6,994 bases of DNA from Balneolales bacterium (GTDB lineage Bacteria > Bacteroidota > Rhodothermia > Balneolales > Natronogracilivirgulaceae): positions 1 to 6,994 of the forward strand of contig SKIC01000085.1 of assembly GCA_007116685.1 (NCBI GenBank). The letters run 5' to 3'. The position numbers and the translations under genes are program-made. The stretch's first letter is position 1; each line of letters starts with the position of its first letter. The notes under the pieces were generated by a model that had not been told where the DNA came from, did not search any database, and saw nothing but the letters and a program-made list of their open reading frames with translations. Positions 1 to 6,863 of this stretch are shown piece by piece.

Positions 1-433
1 TCATGGGAAAATCTCCTACACGGTTTAGTATGTTATGATAATCAGCTTTGTTTAATCCGGGTAGAAATATCACGGCACCATCAAAATGTTTTTTCTTAAT
101 AGATTCTATGAATTCAAAGCAGCAATTTTGATTCTCACAAACGTTGAAAAGTCCAAAGTGGATATTGGTGTCAACAACAGATTGTGCAAAGCCATCAAAA
201 AACGATGCGTAGAATTCGCCGGGATGAAAATTCGTAACCAGAGCAATGTAGATATGATCTCTTAATTCTACCGGTGCGGCATTGTAATTAAGAGGATAGT
301 TTAAACGATGGGCGCTTTCATATACCTTTTTGATATTCTTCTGACTGATTTTTCCATTGTTGGCAAGAGCTCTGGATACGGTAGAAATGGAAAGACCGGT
401 GTCTAAGGCAATATCTTTTAGGGTGATTTTCAT
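1..433 (-). CDS. LacI-family transcriptional regulator, N-terminal part (C-terminus beyond window)
   Basis: Reading the reverse strand from the ATG at 433-431 gives 144 uninterrupted codons running off the left edge. The start is MKITLKDIALDTGLSISTVS, a textbook LacI helix-turn-helix: residues 4-23, with the recognition helix in GLSISTVSRAL, followed by ISQKNIKKVYESAHRLNYP, which fits the third helix. From about residue 60 (HIYIALVTNFHPGEFYASFF) the sequence matches the first strand and helix of the periplasmic-binding-protein-like effector domain. Family members are usually about 330-350 residues, so more than half is missing here. Known family role: dimeric DNA-binding repressor or activator released by a sugar or sugar phosphate. 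Inference: it controls the neighbouring glycan-uptake genes. The hinge (residues 46-57) departs from the usual Y-x-P-N-x-x-A-R-x-L pattern. The family call is secure; the regulon and ligand are not visible. Confidence 0.93.
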   Translation of the reverse strand, partial: MKITLKDIALDTGLSISTVSRALANNGKISQKNIKKVYESAHRLNYPLNYNAAPVELRDHIYIALVTNFHPGEFYASFFDGFAQSVVDTNIHFGLFNVCENQNCCFEFIESIKKKHFDGAVIFLPGLNKADYHNILNRVGDFPM

Positions 434-467
434 GAGGTGGATAATTCTGTGTGCGCCGTACTATTTC

Positions 468-506
468 AAAAAAAAAGGCTGCTTGCCTCAGTGGCAGGCA
501 GCCTTT
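468..506 (-). terminator. Intrinsic terminator of the secreted-protein gene
   Basis: On the plus strand AAAGGCTGCTTGCC (474-487) faces GGCAGGCAGCCTTT (493-506) across a 5-nt loop. This gives a 14-position stem with one C/A mismatch when read as minus-strand RNA. The 3' side on the minus strand runs into nine consecutive T (complement of A468-A476). It lies 20 nt after the stop codon of the 526-1479 gene and 34 nt before the LacI start, so it should end most transcripts of the secreted-protein gene. The plus strand lacks a good T-tract after the stem, so it appears to work in one direction only. Confidence 0.9.
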
Positions 507-525
507 CAGCATTTAGCATGCAATC

Positions 526-1479
526 TTACTTGATAAGGGTAAGTTTGCGGGAAATAACTTCAGTAGCTGTTCTTAAACGATAGATGTACATACCACTAGG
601 TAGGTTTTGTGCATCGAAAGTTACAGAATGCTGACCAGCAGTCATGGTGCCATCAACCAAAATGTCAACTCTTTGTCCGAGCATGTCAAAAACTTCAAGA
701 GTTACATGCTGGCTTTGCGGAACAGCAAAGTTGATATTAGTAGTAGGGTTGAATGGGTTAGGATAGTTTTGGTCTAGAGAGATAGCTGTAGGTAATGTGC
801 TATACTCATCTTCTGCGCTTGTATCAAATTCTTCGTGGAATTCGAAATCGTCAAGATACCATGTAAAGTTTTCGCTAGCGTCTCCAGCTTCACCATCAGG
901 AAGATCCATGATGATAACTACTCTATCTAACGGAGCGGCGCCAAGAGTAGGAGCAAAATCAGATAAATCCCACTCTAACTGTACCCATTTATTAGCTTCA
1001 GGAATATTTACAATTACATCACCAGTGTTTACATCTGGATTAGTTCTCATTTCGAATTTCAATAAGGCATTGATTCCTGCTCTTGGAGACCATACTTTTA
1101 AACGGAATACAGAATTTTCGGTAATAGATAATGTATCTGCTGTATTGTAGAAGAAACCAGCCCATGGTTGTCCGCCTTCACCGGCACCACCTTTTTTATA
1201 CTCAATAACAAAGTCAGTAGTGTTAATACCAGATTTGTCAGGATTCTCTATTCTAACAAGACCAGCACCTTCGAAAGGTAGCATGGTAAAAGCAGGCTCA
1301 TCATCAGTTCCCCAGTTGATGGCATCAGTATCAACGTTGAAGATTACCGGCAAATCTTGAAGATCATCTGGATCATCAGGAGGTAGAATTCCCTGAGCAT
1401 TTACAGCACCTGACATCAGTAATGTCAAAAAGAGTGCAGATGCAAGGGCTTTTTGTAGGGTTGTAAAGATTGTTTTCAT
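526..1479 (-). CDS. Secreted probable glycan-binding protein with T9SS type A sorting domain
   Basis: A 317-residue protein. The start is set at 1479 because MKTIFTTLQKALASALFLTL begins a clean signal peptide ending VNA|Q (cleavage after about residue 28); the open frame continues upstream to 1626 but that part is not signal-like. There is no lipobox cysteine. An acidic Pro/Asp linker (about 32-44) leads into one predicted beta-sandwich region (about 45-220). It carries NPDKSGINTTD (79-89), QPWAGFF (104-110), FRLKVWSPRAG (125-135) and a closing WYLDDFEF (207-214). I recall this pattern in jelly-roll, carbohydrate-binding-like domains of surface proteins and laminarinase-associated modules. 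Residues 235-317, beginning LDQNYPNPFNPTT and ending RKLTLIK, are a typical T9SS sorting domain, which is removed as the protein crosses the outer membrane. No catalytic motif was seen. Inference: a cell-surface or released glycan-binding accessory to the divergent SusCD system. Secretion route is near certain; glycan binding is moderate; ligand is unknown. Confidence 0.85.
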   Translation of the reverse strand: MKTIFTTLQKALASALFLTLLMSGAVNAQGILPPDDPDDLQDLPVIFNVDTDAINWGTDDEPAFTMLPFEGAGLVRIENPDKSGINTTDFVIEYKKGGAGEGGQPWAGFFYNTADTLSITENSVFRLKVWSPRAGINALLKFEMRTNPDVNTGDVIVNIPEANKWVQLEWDLSDFAPTLGAAPLDRVVIIMDLPDGEAGDASENFTWYLDDFEFHEEFDTSAEDEYSTLPTAISLDQNYPNPFNPTTNINFAVPQSQHVTLEVFDMLGQRVDILVDGTMTAGQHSVTFDAQNLPSGMYIYRLRTATEVISRKLTLIK

Positions 1480-1754
1480 AACTATATAATTTGTATGCGT
1501 GATTTGTAGTAAAGGAAAACATGCGATAATGCTTTTTGTTGCGCTTTTTGCGATGTGCATTTTTACGTTGTTATCCTGTGCAAACAAATTGCAATATTTT
1601 TTATTTATATGCAATAAAATTTTCATTATTGCTTTGAATTGGGTGTGAAAAGCGATTAAAAAAAGGAAAAAAGTAGCGTTTTGGAGCTCATAATTGCTTC
1701 TGGGGCATCGGGCTTTGGTTTTAGATTTTTTTAATGCAAAATATGTCTCTGATA

Positions 1755-1787
1755 CGCATATATCTATAAATAAGATATGGATATGCG
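1755..1787. repeat. Imperfect inverted repeat CGCATAT / ATATGCG
   Basis: CGCATAT at 1755-1761 is matched by its reverse complement ATATGCG at 1781-1787. Inside these arms, ATCT (1762-1765) can also pair with AGAT (1773-1776). A third copy of ATATGCG sits at 1886-1892. The arms are short and the region is AT-rich, so this could be chance; it is listed as a possible regulator-binding site only. Confidence 0.3.
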
Positions 1788-1944
1788 AATTTATTGTTCC
1801 TTATGTAATGTCTGAAAAAAACGCTACCAAAAATTCTAATGTGCATATTGGTTTTAAGTAAGGGTATGCATTAATCATGTTATTAATATGCGTTCTCAGA
1901 TACTTAAAAGCGGATGATTTTCACGGAATTTGGCTTTGGATTTA

Positions 1945-1969
1945 ATTTGTGAAAAAAAATTTCACAAAT
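1945..1969. promoter_or_regulatory. Perfect 10-bp inverted repeat, candidate operator
   Basis: ATTTGTGAAA (1945-1954) is followed by five A and then its exact reverse complement TTTCACAAAT (1960-1969). The centre is about 235 bp before the SusC-like start and about 480 bp before the start of the minus-strand gene. A perfect palindrome of this size in a divergent control region suggests the binding site of a dimeric regulator. The TGTGA and TCACA half-sites recall Crp/Fnr sites, but they are 9 bp apart rather than the usual 6. The central CG step common in LacI-family operators is also absent. It lacks GC content and a T-tract position that would make it a good terminator. Which protein binds it is unknown. 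Confidence 0.5.
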
Positions 1970-2039
1970 GGTGCAAAAAAATATGGAGTTTGCAAATAAT
2001 TGATTTATATTACCTCGGTGATGGCAGAGTTAAGATGCC

Positions 2040-2070
2040 GTTTGGGTTATTTTTGAGATTGTTTGGGTAT
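2040..2070 (+). repeat. Direct repeat GTTTGGGT at 21-bp spacing
   Basis: GTTTGGGTTAT begins at 2040 and GTTTGGGTAT begins at 2061. The copies share the first eight bases and are 21 bp apart, about two helical turns, so both would face the same side of the DNA. This is a common arrangement for regulators that bind direct repeats. The position, about 120-150 bp before the SusC-like start, fits a promoter-proximal site, but an 8-bp repeat in this gap can also arise by chance. Confidence 0.3.
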
Positions 2071-2191
2071 TCGAGAAATCTTGCTGACTCATCTAATCTA
2101 CGTAAGTCACCAGTATCGCAACTATAAGGCTTCTAGACTCTGAATTCGCTACTAACGTAAACTCTCATTCGAACATCAAATCCATTATGGT

Positions 2192-5100
2192 ATGGAAAAG
2201 CTAAAAATTTTCACTCTGACAACGTTCGGATTGCTTTTGTTTCCAATCGTGCTATTGGCGCAAACAATTTCAGGAACGGTAACTGATCGACAAACAGGGG
2301 AGGCATTAATAGGTGTTAATGTATTCCTTGAAGGTACTACAATAGGAACTGCTACAAATCTTGATGGCGAATTTACTTTAAATGTTCCCAATTTGGACGG
2401 AACTTTAGTATTTCGCTATGTGGGATATCAAGAACTAAAAGTACCCCTTGATGGAAACACGCAATTCGATATTACTCTTGTTAGTGATATTATCTCCGGT
2501 GGTGAGCTGGTTGTTGTTGCTTACGGTATACAACAGCGAAGCCTCGTGACTGGTGCGATTTCCAGAATTGAAGCTAATGAAATTGAACAAACTGCATCAT
2601 TGCGCGTTGAGCAAGCATTGCAAGGACGAACAGCCGGTGTAATGGTTATGCAAAACTCCGGTCAGCCCGGATCCGGCGCAACTGTTCGAATTAGAGGTAT
2701 TGGTACAACAGGTGATGCCGAACCGCTTTATGTGGTAGATGGTATGCCCGTAGCCAATATCGACTTTTTAAATCCAAGCGATATTTCTTCCATCGAAGTT
2801 CTTAAAGATGCTTCCGCAACTGCCATTTATGGTGCCAGAGGTGCAAATGGTGTAGTTATGGTAACGACCAAAAGTGGTCGTCCTGGCGACATTACCGTTT
2901 CATACAATGGATATACCGGTATTCAGAACCCTTGGAGACAAGTGGATATGCTTAATGCACCTGAATACATGATGATCATGAATGAAAGTTTTGGGAATGA
3001 TGGCAGAACTTTGCCTTTCCCAAATATTGACGAAATGAGTGCTCAGGTAGGCGACGGTACTAACTGGCAGGAAGAAGTTTTCTTCTTTAATGCTCCGGTT
3101 ACCAATCATAGTTTGATTTTATCAGGTGGCTCCGAGAGTTCGCGTTATGTTACTTCATTGTCATATCGTTATCAGGATGGTATCGTAGCCCAGGGCAAAT
3201 CAAATTTCGAAAGATTTACCGCTCGTGTTAATTCTGATCACACAGTAAGAAGATTAAACTACGGTAGTAGGTTTAACTACACTCGCAAGACCACCAGAGG
3301 TATTGATCCTAATGAAGAGTTCGGCGGTGTTATGGCTCGTGCCATGAATATTGACCCTGTAACTCCTGTAAGAAATGAAGATGGTACTTTTGCACAATCA
3401 CCTTACGCTTCACAGGAAGTTGTAAACCCTGTTGCCGCTATTGAAACTATTAATGGGCAATACACTGAGGATAAAATTGTTGGTGGTATTTATGGTCAGT
3501 TAAATTTTACTGACAGATTAAGCATAAGATCTTCTTTTGATATTGATTTTGCTTACGGTAACAACCGTTCTTTCATACCTGAGTATAATCTTGGTGGTAA
3601 TGCAATAAACGAAACTACCATAGCATTTCAGGAGCAAGTTCGATTTACCACCTGGCAAACAAGTCACGTAATGAATTATATGAATGAAATTGGTCCTCAT
3701 CAATTTAGTGGTTTGTTAGGCTTTGAAATGTTAGAGCGTACCAACGAATTTCTTGGTGGAACCAGAGCTGATTTAAGTATGCCATCTTTCCGCCATGCTT
3801 GGCTTTCTACAGGTACGGATCCTGATAGTCAGACCAACTACGGTGGGCAAGGAATTGAATCTCTAGCTTCTTACTTTACAAGAATCAACTATAGCTACGA
3901 CGGTAAGTATCTCTTTGAAGGGGTATTCAGAATTGATGGTTCTTCTAAGTTCGGACCCGATAATCGTTGGGCTACGTTCCCTGCTTTCTCTTTAGGCTGG
4001 ATTATCAGTCAGGAAGATTTTATGCCGGAATCTGATTGGTTAAGCTTATTGAAACTTCGTGGAGGTTGGGGCCAAAATGGTAGTGATAATATCGGCCAGT
4101 TCAGCTTTACACCACTTATTACAACCCATATCGGTTATGGATTTGGGCAAGACCGCCAGCAAGTTACCGGCGCATATCCTGCACAAATTGCAAACACAGG
4201 TCTGCAGTGGGAAACCTCCGAGCAAATTAGTATTGGTCTTGAAACCGCATTCAACGATTATCAATACTTTGTAAATCTTGATTACTACATCAAAGACACC
4301 AAAGGCTTGTTGCTTTCAGCGCCAATTCCACAATTTATTGGTAATGCTGCCCCGGTAATTAATGGTGGCTCTATCAGAAACACAGGTTTTGAATTAGAGT
4401 CCGGTTACCGATTGGTTACAGGCCCATGGAACTTAGATATGACCTTAACAGGTACATATAATCAAAACGAAGTAACAGCTATCAACAACGAAGAGGGAAG
4501 ACTTTTCGGAGCCAGTGTTTCTACTTCCATGAACAACGTTGCTATGGCTGAAGTTGGATTACCCATTGCTTACTTCTGGGGATTCAGAACAGCAGGTATC
4601 TTCCAAACTCAGGAAGAAGTTGATGCCCATGTTGGTCCTGATGGAACACTCATCCAGCCTAATGCTCGTCCCGGCGATTTAATTTTCGTTGATACGAATG
4701 GCGATGGACAAATTACGGATGCAGACCGCGTGAAAATTGGTAATCCATATCCTGATTTTACTGCTGGTTTCAACTTTAATCTCAGATACAAAAGCTGGGA
4801 TATGAATATGTTCTGGTTTGGTTCTTTTGGTAACGACATCTTTACAGGTGGTACCCGAAGACATGACTTGAATATGCCTAACTGGAAAAGAGATGTATTA
4901 GGACGCTGGACAGAAGAAAGTCCATCAACATCCCATCCTAGAGTGACTATAGATGATCCTAACGGAAATTATAGTCGTCCTTCTGACTTTTTCATAGAAG
5001 ATGGCAGTTATGTAAGATTACGTAACCTGACTTTTGGTTACACCTTACCAAGCAGCACCTCTGATGTATTAGGTATCAGAAGAATGAGAGTTTATGCAAC

Positions 5101-5242
5101 TGCGCAAAACTTGCTCACCTTCACAGGATACTCCGGTCATGATCCAGAAATTGGTTCAAACGGAGCATTGAATGTTGGTATCGACAGAAACATATATCCA
5201 CAGGCAAGAACTTTCTTGTTAGGTCTAAATCTCGACTTTTAA
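2192..5242 (+). CDS. SusC/RagA-family TonB-dependent outer-membrane glycan transporter
   Basis: A complete 1016-residue protein of normal family length. Residues 1-23 are a signal peptide (hydrophobic run ending LLA|Q). Residues about 25-98 form the carboxypeptidase D-like regulatory domain (ISGTVTDRQTGEALIGVNVF, then NLDGEF and FRYVGYQ). GGELVVVAYG (103-112) resembles the TonB-box/plug junction of this family. The plug spans about 112-232 and shows RIRGIG, PLYVVDGMP and SIEVLKDASATAIYGARGAN (200-219). The rest is a 22-strand beta-barrel with the family hallmark DTNGDGQITDADRVKIGNP (from residue 834) and a C-terminal aromatic residue (LNLDF) as in outer-membrane barrels. Known role: with SusD it imports oligosaccharides into the periplasm using TonB-ExbBD energy. 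The SusD partner starts 12 nt downstream, so the two are surely co-transcribed. No strong Shine-Dalgarno precedes the ATG, which is usual in this group. The substrate is not readable from the sequence; peptides are imported by some family members too. Confidence 0.96.
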   Translation: MEKLKIFTLTTFGLLLFPIVLLAQTISGTVTDRQTGEALIGVNVFLEGTTIGTATNLDGEFTLNVPNLDGTLVFRYVGYQELKVPLDGNTQFDITLVSDIISGGELVVVAYGIQQRSLVTGAISRIEANEIEQTASLRVEQALQGRTAGVMVMQNSGQPGSGATVRIRGIGTTGDAEPLYVVDGMPVANIDFLNPSDISSIEVLKDASATAIYGARGANGVVMVTTKSGRPGDITVSYNGYTGIQNPWRQVDMLNAPEYMMIMNESFGNDGRTLPFPNIDEMSAQVGDGTNWQEEVFFFNAPVTNHSLILSGGSESSRYVTSLSYRYQDGIVAQGKSNFERFTARVNSDHTVRRLNYGSRFNYTRKTTRGIDPNEEFGGVMARAMNIDPVTPVRNEDGTFAQSPYASQEVVNPVAAIETINGQYTEDKIVGGIYGQLNFTDRLSIRSSFDIDFAYGNNRSFIPEYNLGGNAINETTIAFQEQVRFTTWQTSHVMNYMNEIGPHQFSGLLGFEMLERTNEFLGGTRADLSMPSFRHAWLSTGTDPDSQTNYGGQGIESLASYFTRINYSYDGKYLFEGVFRIDGSSKFGPDNRWATFPAFSLGWIISQEDFMPESDWLSLLKLRGGWGQNGSDNIGQFSFTPLITTHIGYGFGQDRQQVTGAYPAQIANTGLQWETSEQISIGLETAFNDYQYFVNLDYYIKDTKGLLLSAPIPQFIGNAAPVINGGSIRNTGFELESGYRLVTGPWNLDMTLTGTYNQNEVTAINNEEGRLFGASVSTSMNNVAMAEVGLPIAYFWGFRTAGIFQTQEEVDAHVGPDGTLIQPNARPGDLIFVDTNGDGQITDADRVKIGNPYPDFTAGFNFNLRYKSWDMNMFWFGSFGNDIFTGGTRRHDLNMPNWKRDVLGRWTEESPSTSHPRVTIDDPNGNYSRPSDFFIEDGSYVRLRNLTFGYTLPSSTSDVLGIRRMRVYATAQNLLTFTGYSGHDPEIGSNGALNVGIDRNIYPQARTFLLGLNLDF

Positions 5243-5254
5243 TCGTAAATAACC

Positions 5255-6808
5255 ATGAAAAGACTAATATTTATAAGTGCGCTCTTTGCACTCCCAGTTT
5301 TGTTCACCGGTTGTATGGATAGCTTTCTAAGCCATGAACCTCCGGTAGAAAGAGTACAGGATAACTTTTTCCAAACTCAGCAAGATGCCGAACAAGCTTT
5401 GTTCGCTGTCTATGAAACATTGACTTTCTCACACGGAAGATCAAATGATGGATTCCATCCTTTTGATGTAATCTCAAATATGTTGTCTGATGATGCTAAT
5501 GCTGGTGGATCCGGTTCCGGTGATCAGCCTGGCTTAATCGAATTTAATGCGCATAACATCTCTGTTACCAACGGTAAAGTTCTTGGCCTATGGTCAGATC
5601 GCTTTACCGGTATTTATAGAGCAAATTTGCTTATTGGAAATATTGATAACATAGAATTCCAAAATGACGCAACTCGTGATTACTTCGAAGGTGAAGCACG
5701 TTTTCTAAGAGCTTTACACTATTTCGATTTAGTACGTCTGTTTGGAAATGTACCATTATTCGAACGACCGTTAGTAGCTACAGATATCAGAGTACAACAA
5801 GCCGACCCCGGTGATGTGTATGCTTTTATTGTGGATGAGCTTATTGAAATCATCCCAATGTTACGCGAAAATATCCCTGCTAGTCAGGTCGGTAGAGCTT
5901 CAACTTGGGCAGCAAAATCTTTGCTTGGCCGTGTTTACCTATACTATCAGGATTATGCAAGACCGGTTTTCGGTTTGGGCGACCTTAGCGTAAGCCAAAG
6001 TGTAGTTCTTGGCCATTTAGAAGATGTAATCAACAATAGTGGTCATGCTATGCTTGATGATTTTTCTGCTCAATGGGGAACAGCCGGGAACAACAATAAT
6101 GAAGCTATCTTCTCAATTCAGCATATCACCAATACTTTTGGCGATTGGGGATTCTTGAACGGATCTATCGGAAATTGGGCTTCTACGATGACTGGTCTTC
6201 GTGGAGTAGGATTCAATCCTCAATACTCTAGTGGATGGTCTTTCCAGCCGGTAACCACAGATCTTGCTAATGCTTTTGATCGTGATAATGACTCCAGATA
6301 TTTTTACAGCATTCTTGATCCAGTTGCAGAAAATGTGAATCATAACGCCGGCGAGATGTTCCAGTGGCAAGGATATGCTTTCAAAAAGTTTTATCCTAGA
6401 TTCCCGGATGCGCCTTCGGTTAACACCGTATTCAACTGGCCTTATAACCGCCCGCTTTTCCGAATGTCTGATGTTAAATTGATGGCTGCTGAACTGGGTT
6501 CAGCTAATGCCCAGCAATATTTCGATGATGTGCGCAGAAGAGCTTATGGAGATAACTTTACTTCCGTGCCTGTTTCGAAGGACGCCATAATGGAAGAAAG
6601 AAGATTAGAATTCGCCGGTGAAGGACATCGTTACTGGGATTTACTCAGAATGGGTCTGGATGTAGCTGCTGAAAAAATCAACGCTCAATCTCAAGGTGGC
6701 GATATTTCAATCAACTTTAGAACAGAGAGATTAGGTTTGTTACCAATTCCACAAACTGAAATCAACCTCTCCGATAATACTTTAGTACAAAATCCTGGAT
6801 ACAACTAA
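5255..6808 (+). CDS. SusD/RagB-family surface glycan-binding lipoprotein
   Basis: A complete 517-residue protein, within the usual SusD size range. It opens with a lipoprotein signal (MKRLIFISALFALPVLFTGC), with the lipidated cysteine at position 20. The N-terminal half holds the helical TPR-like part, including the family signature FLRALHYFDLVRLFGNVPL (about 149-167). The C-terminal signature EERRLEFAGEGHRYWDLLRM (447-466) and the closing LLPIPQTEINLSDN...NPGYN are typical of SusD/RagB proteins. Known role: it sits as a lid over the SusC barrel on the cell surface and captures the oligosaccharide for import. The start lies 12 nt after the SusC-like stop with an A-rich, not purine-GG, spacer. 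Its last five codons and stop form the 5' half and loop of a hairpin (6794-6817). The ligand cannot be told from the sequence. Confidence 0.96.
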   Translation: MKRLIFISALFALPVLFTGCMDSFLSHEPPVERVQDNFFQTQQDAEQALFAVYETLTFSHGRSNDGFHPFDVISNMLSDDANAGGSGSGDQPGLIEFNAHNISVTNGKVLGLWSDRFTGIYRANLLIGNIDNIEFQNDATRDYFEGEARFLRALHYFDLVRLFGNVPLFERPLVATDIRVQQADPGDVYAFIVDELIEIIPMLRENIPASQVGRASTWAAKSLLGRVYLYYQDYARPVFGLGDLSVSQSVVLGHLEDVINNSGHAMLDDFSAQWGTAGNNNNEAIFSIQHITNTFGDWGFLNGSIGNWASTMTGLRGVGFNPQYSSGWSFQPVTTDLANAFDRDNDSRYFYSILDPVAENVNHNAGEMFQWQGYAFKKFYPRFPDAPSVNTVFNWPYNRPLFRMSDVKLMAAELGSANAQQYFDDVRRRAYGDNFTSVPVSKDAIMEERRLEFAGEGHRYWDLLRMGLDVAAEKINAQSQGGDISINFRTERLGLLPIPQTEINLSDNTLVQNPGYN

Positions 6809-6844
6809 GTATCCAGGTCTCTTCCTAAGAAGAGTCGAATTTTT
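6794..6844 (+). terminator. Tandem hairpins overlapping the SusD stop, weak terminator or processing site
   Basis: CCTGGATAC (6794-6802) pairs perfectly with GTATCCAGG (6809-6817), leaving a 6-nt loop that contains the TAA stop. One base later CTCTTC (6819-6824) pairs perfectly with GAAGAG (6829-6834) across a 4-nt loop, followed after 5 nt by TTTTT (6840-6844). The next coding start is at 6864. The short T-tract and its offset make this a weak intrinsic terminator at best. Inference: it lowers read-through or protects the 3' end of the susCD message, so that susCD is expressed above the downstream gene. Confidence 0.55.
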
Positions 6845-6863
6845 CCATTAAATCTGTACAGCT

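Larger units (their letters stand above)
1480..2191. other. Divergent intergenic control region without a convincing gene
   Basis: This 712-bp gap lies between the start of the minus-strand secreted protein and the start of the SusC-like gene, so it must hold promoters for both. From about 1560 to 2010 it is strongly AT-rich with many A and T runs. From about 2010 to 2191 it is visibly less AT-rich, which may mark a transcribed leader of the SusC-like gene. I see no tRNA, no rRNA, no riboswitch I can recognise and no credible small gene. Repeats noted: a perfect 10-bp inverted repeat (1945-1969), a 7-bp inverted repeat GCAATAA-N8-TTATTGC (1611-1632), an inverted pair CGCATAT/ATATGCG (1755-1787), GCTTTTTG twice at 12-bp spacing (1531-1550), ATGTGCAT twice (1553-1560, 1839-1846) and GTTTGGGT twice at 21-bp spacing (2040-2068). 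I could not assign a -10/-35 or Bacteroidota-type -7/-33 pair with confidence on either strand. Confidence 0.7.

Noticed and set aside
318..512. Minus-strand open frame across the LacI start and the terminator
   Set aside because: It is out of frame with the LacI gene, which has clear family motifs, and it would translate through the terminator hairpin.
797..1150. Plus-strand open frame inside the secreted-protein gene
   Set aside because: It is antisense to a gene with a signal peptide and sorting domain; the translated product is Ser-rich and shows no recognisable domain.
1480..1626. N-terminal extension of the secreted-protein gene to an ATG at 1626
   Set aside because: The extra 49 residues are Cys- and Lys-rich, not signal-like, and would bury a perfect signal peptide that begins at the ATG at 1479.
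1673..1827. Inverted pair GTAGCGTTTT (1673-1682) and AAAACGCTAC (1818-1827) as paired operators
   Set aside because: One 10-bp match in a gap of this size and base composition is close to chance, and neither copy is itself palindromic.
1948..1966. Crp/Fnr binding site from TGTGA and TCACA half-sites
   Set aside because: The half-sites are separated by 9 bp, not 6, so a standard Crp-family dimer would not fit.
2048..2055. TATTTTTG as a Bacteroidota-type -7 element (TAnnTTTG) for the SusC-like gene
   Set aside because: There is no TTG-type -33 element at a suitable distance upstream, and such a T-rich octamer is easily found by chance.
1930..2127. Small plus-strand open frame of 65 codons before the SusC-like gene
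   Set aside because: It needs a TTG start, runs through the palindrome and poly-A at 1945-1969, shows no domain or signal peptide and has no ribosome-binding sequence.
4046..4274. Overlapping short open frames on both strands inside the SusC-like gene
   Set aside because: They are shadows of the transporter's coding frame and lack start signals or domains.
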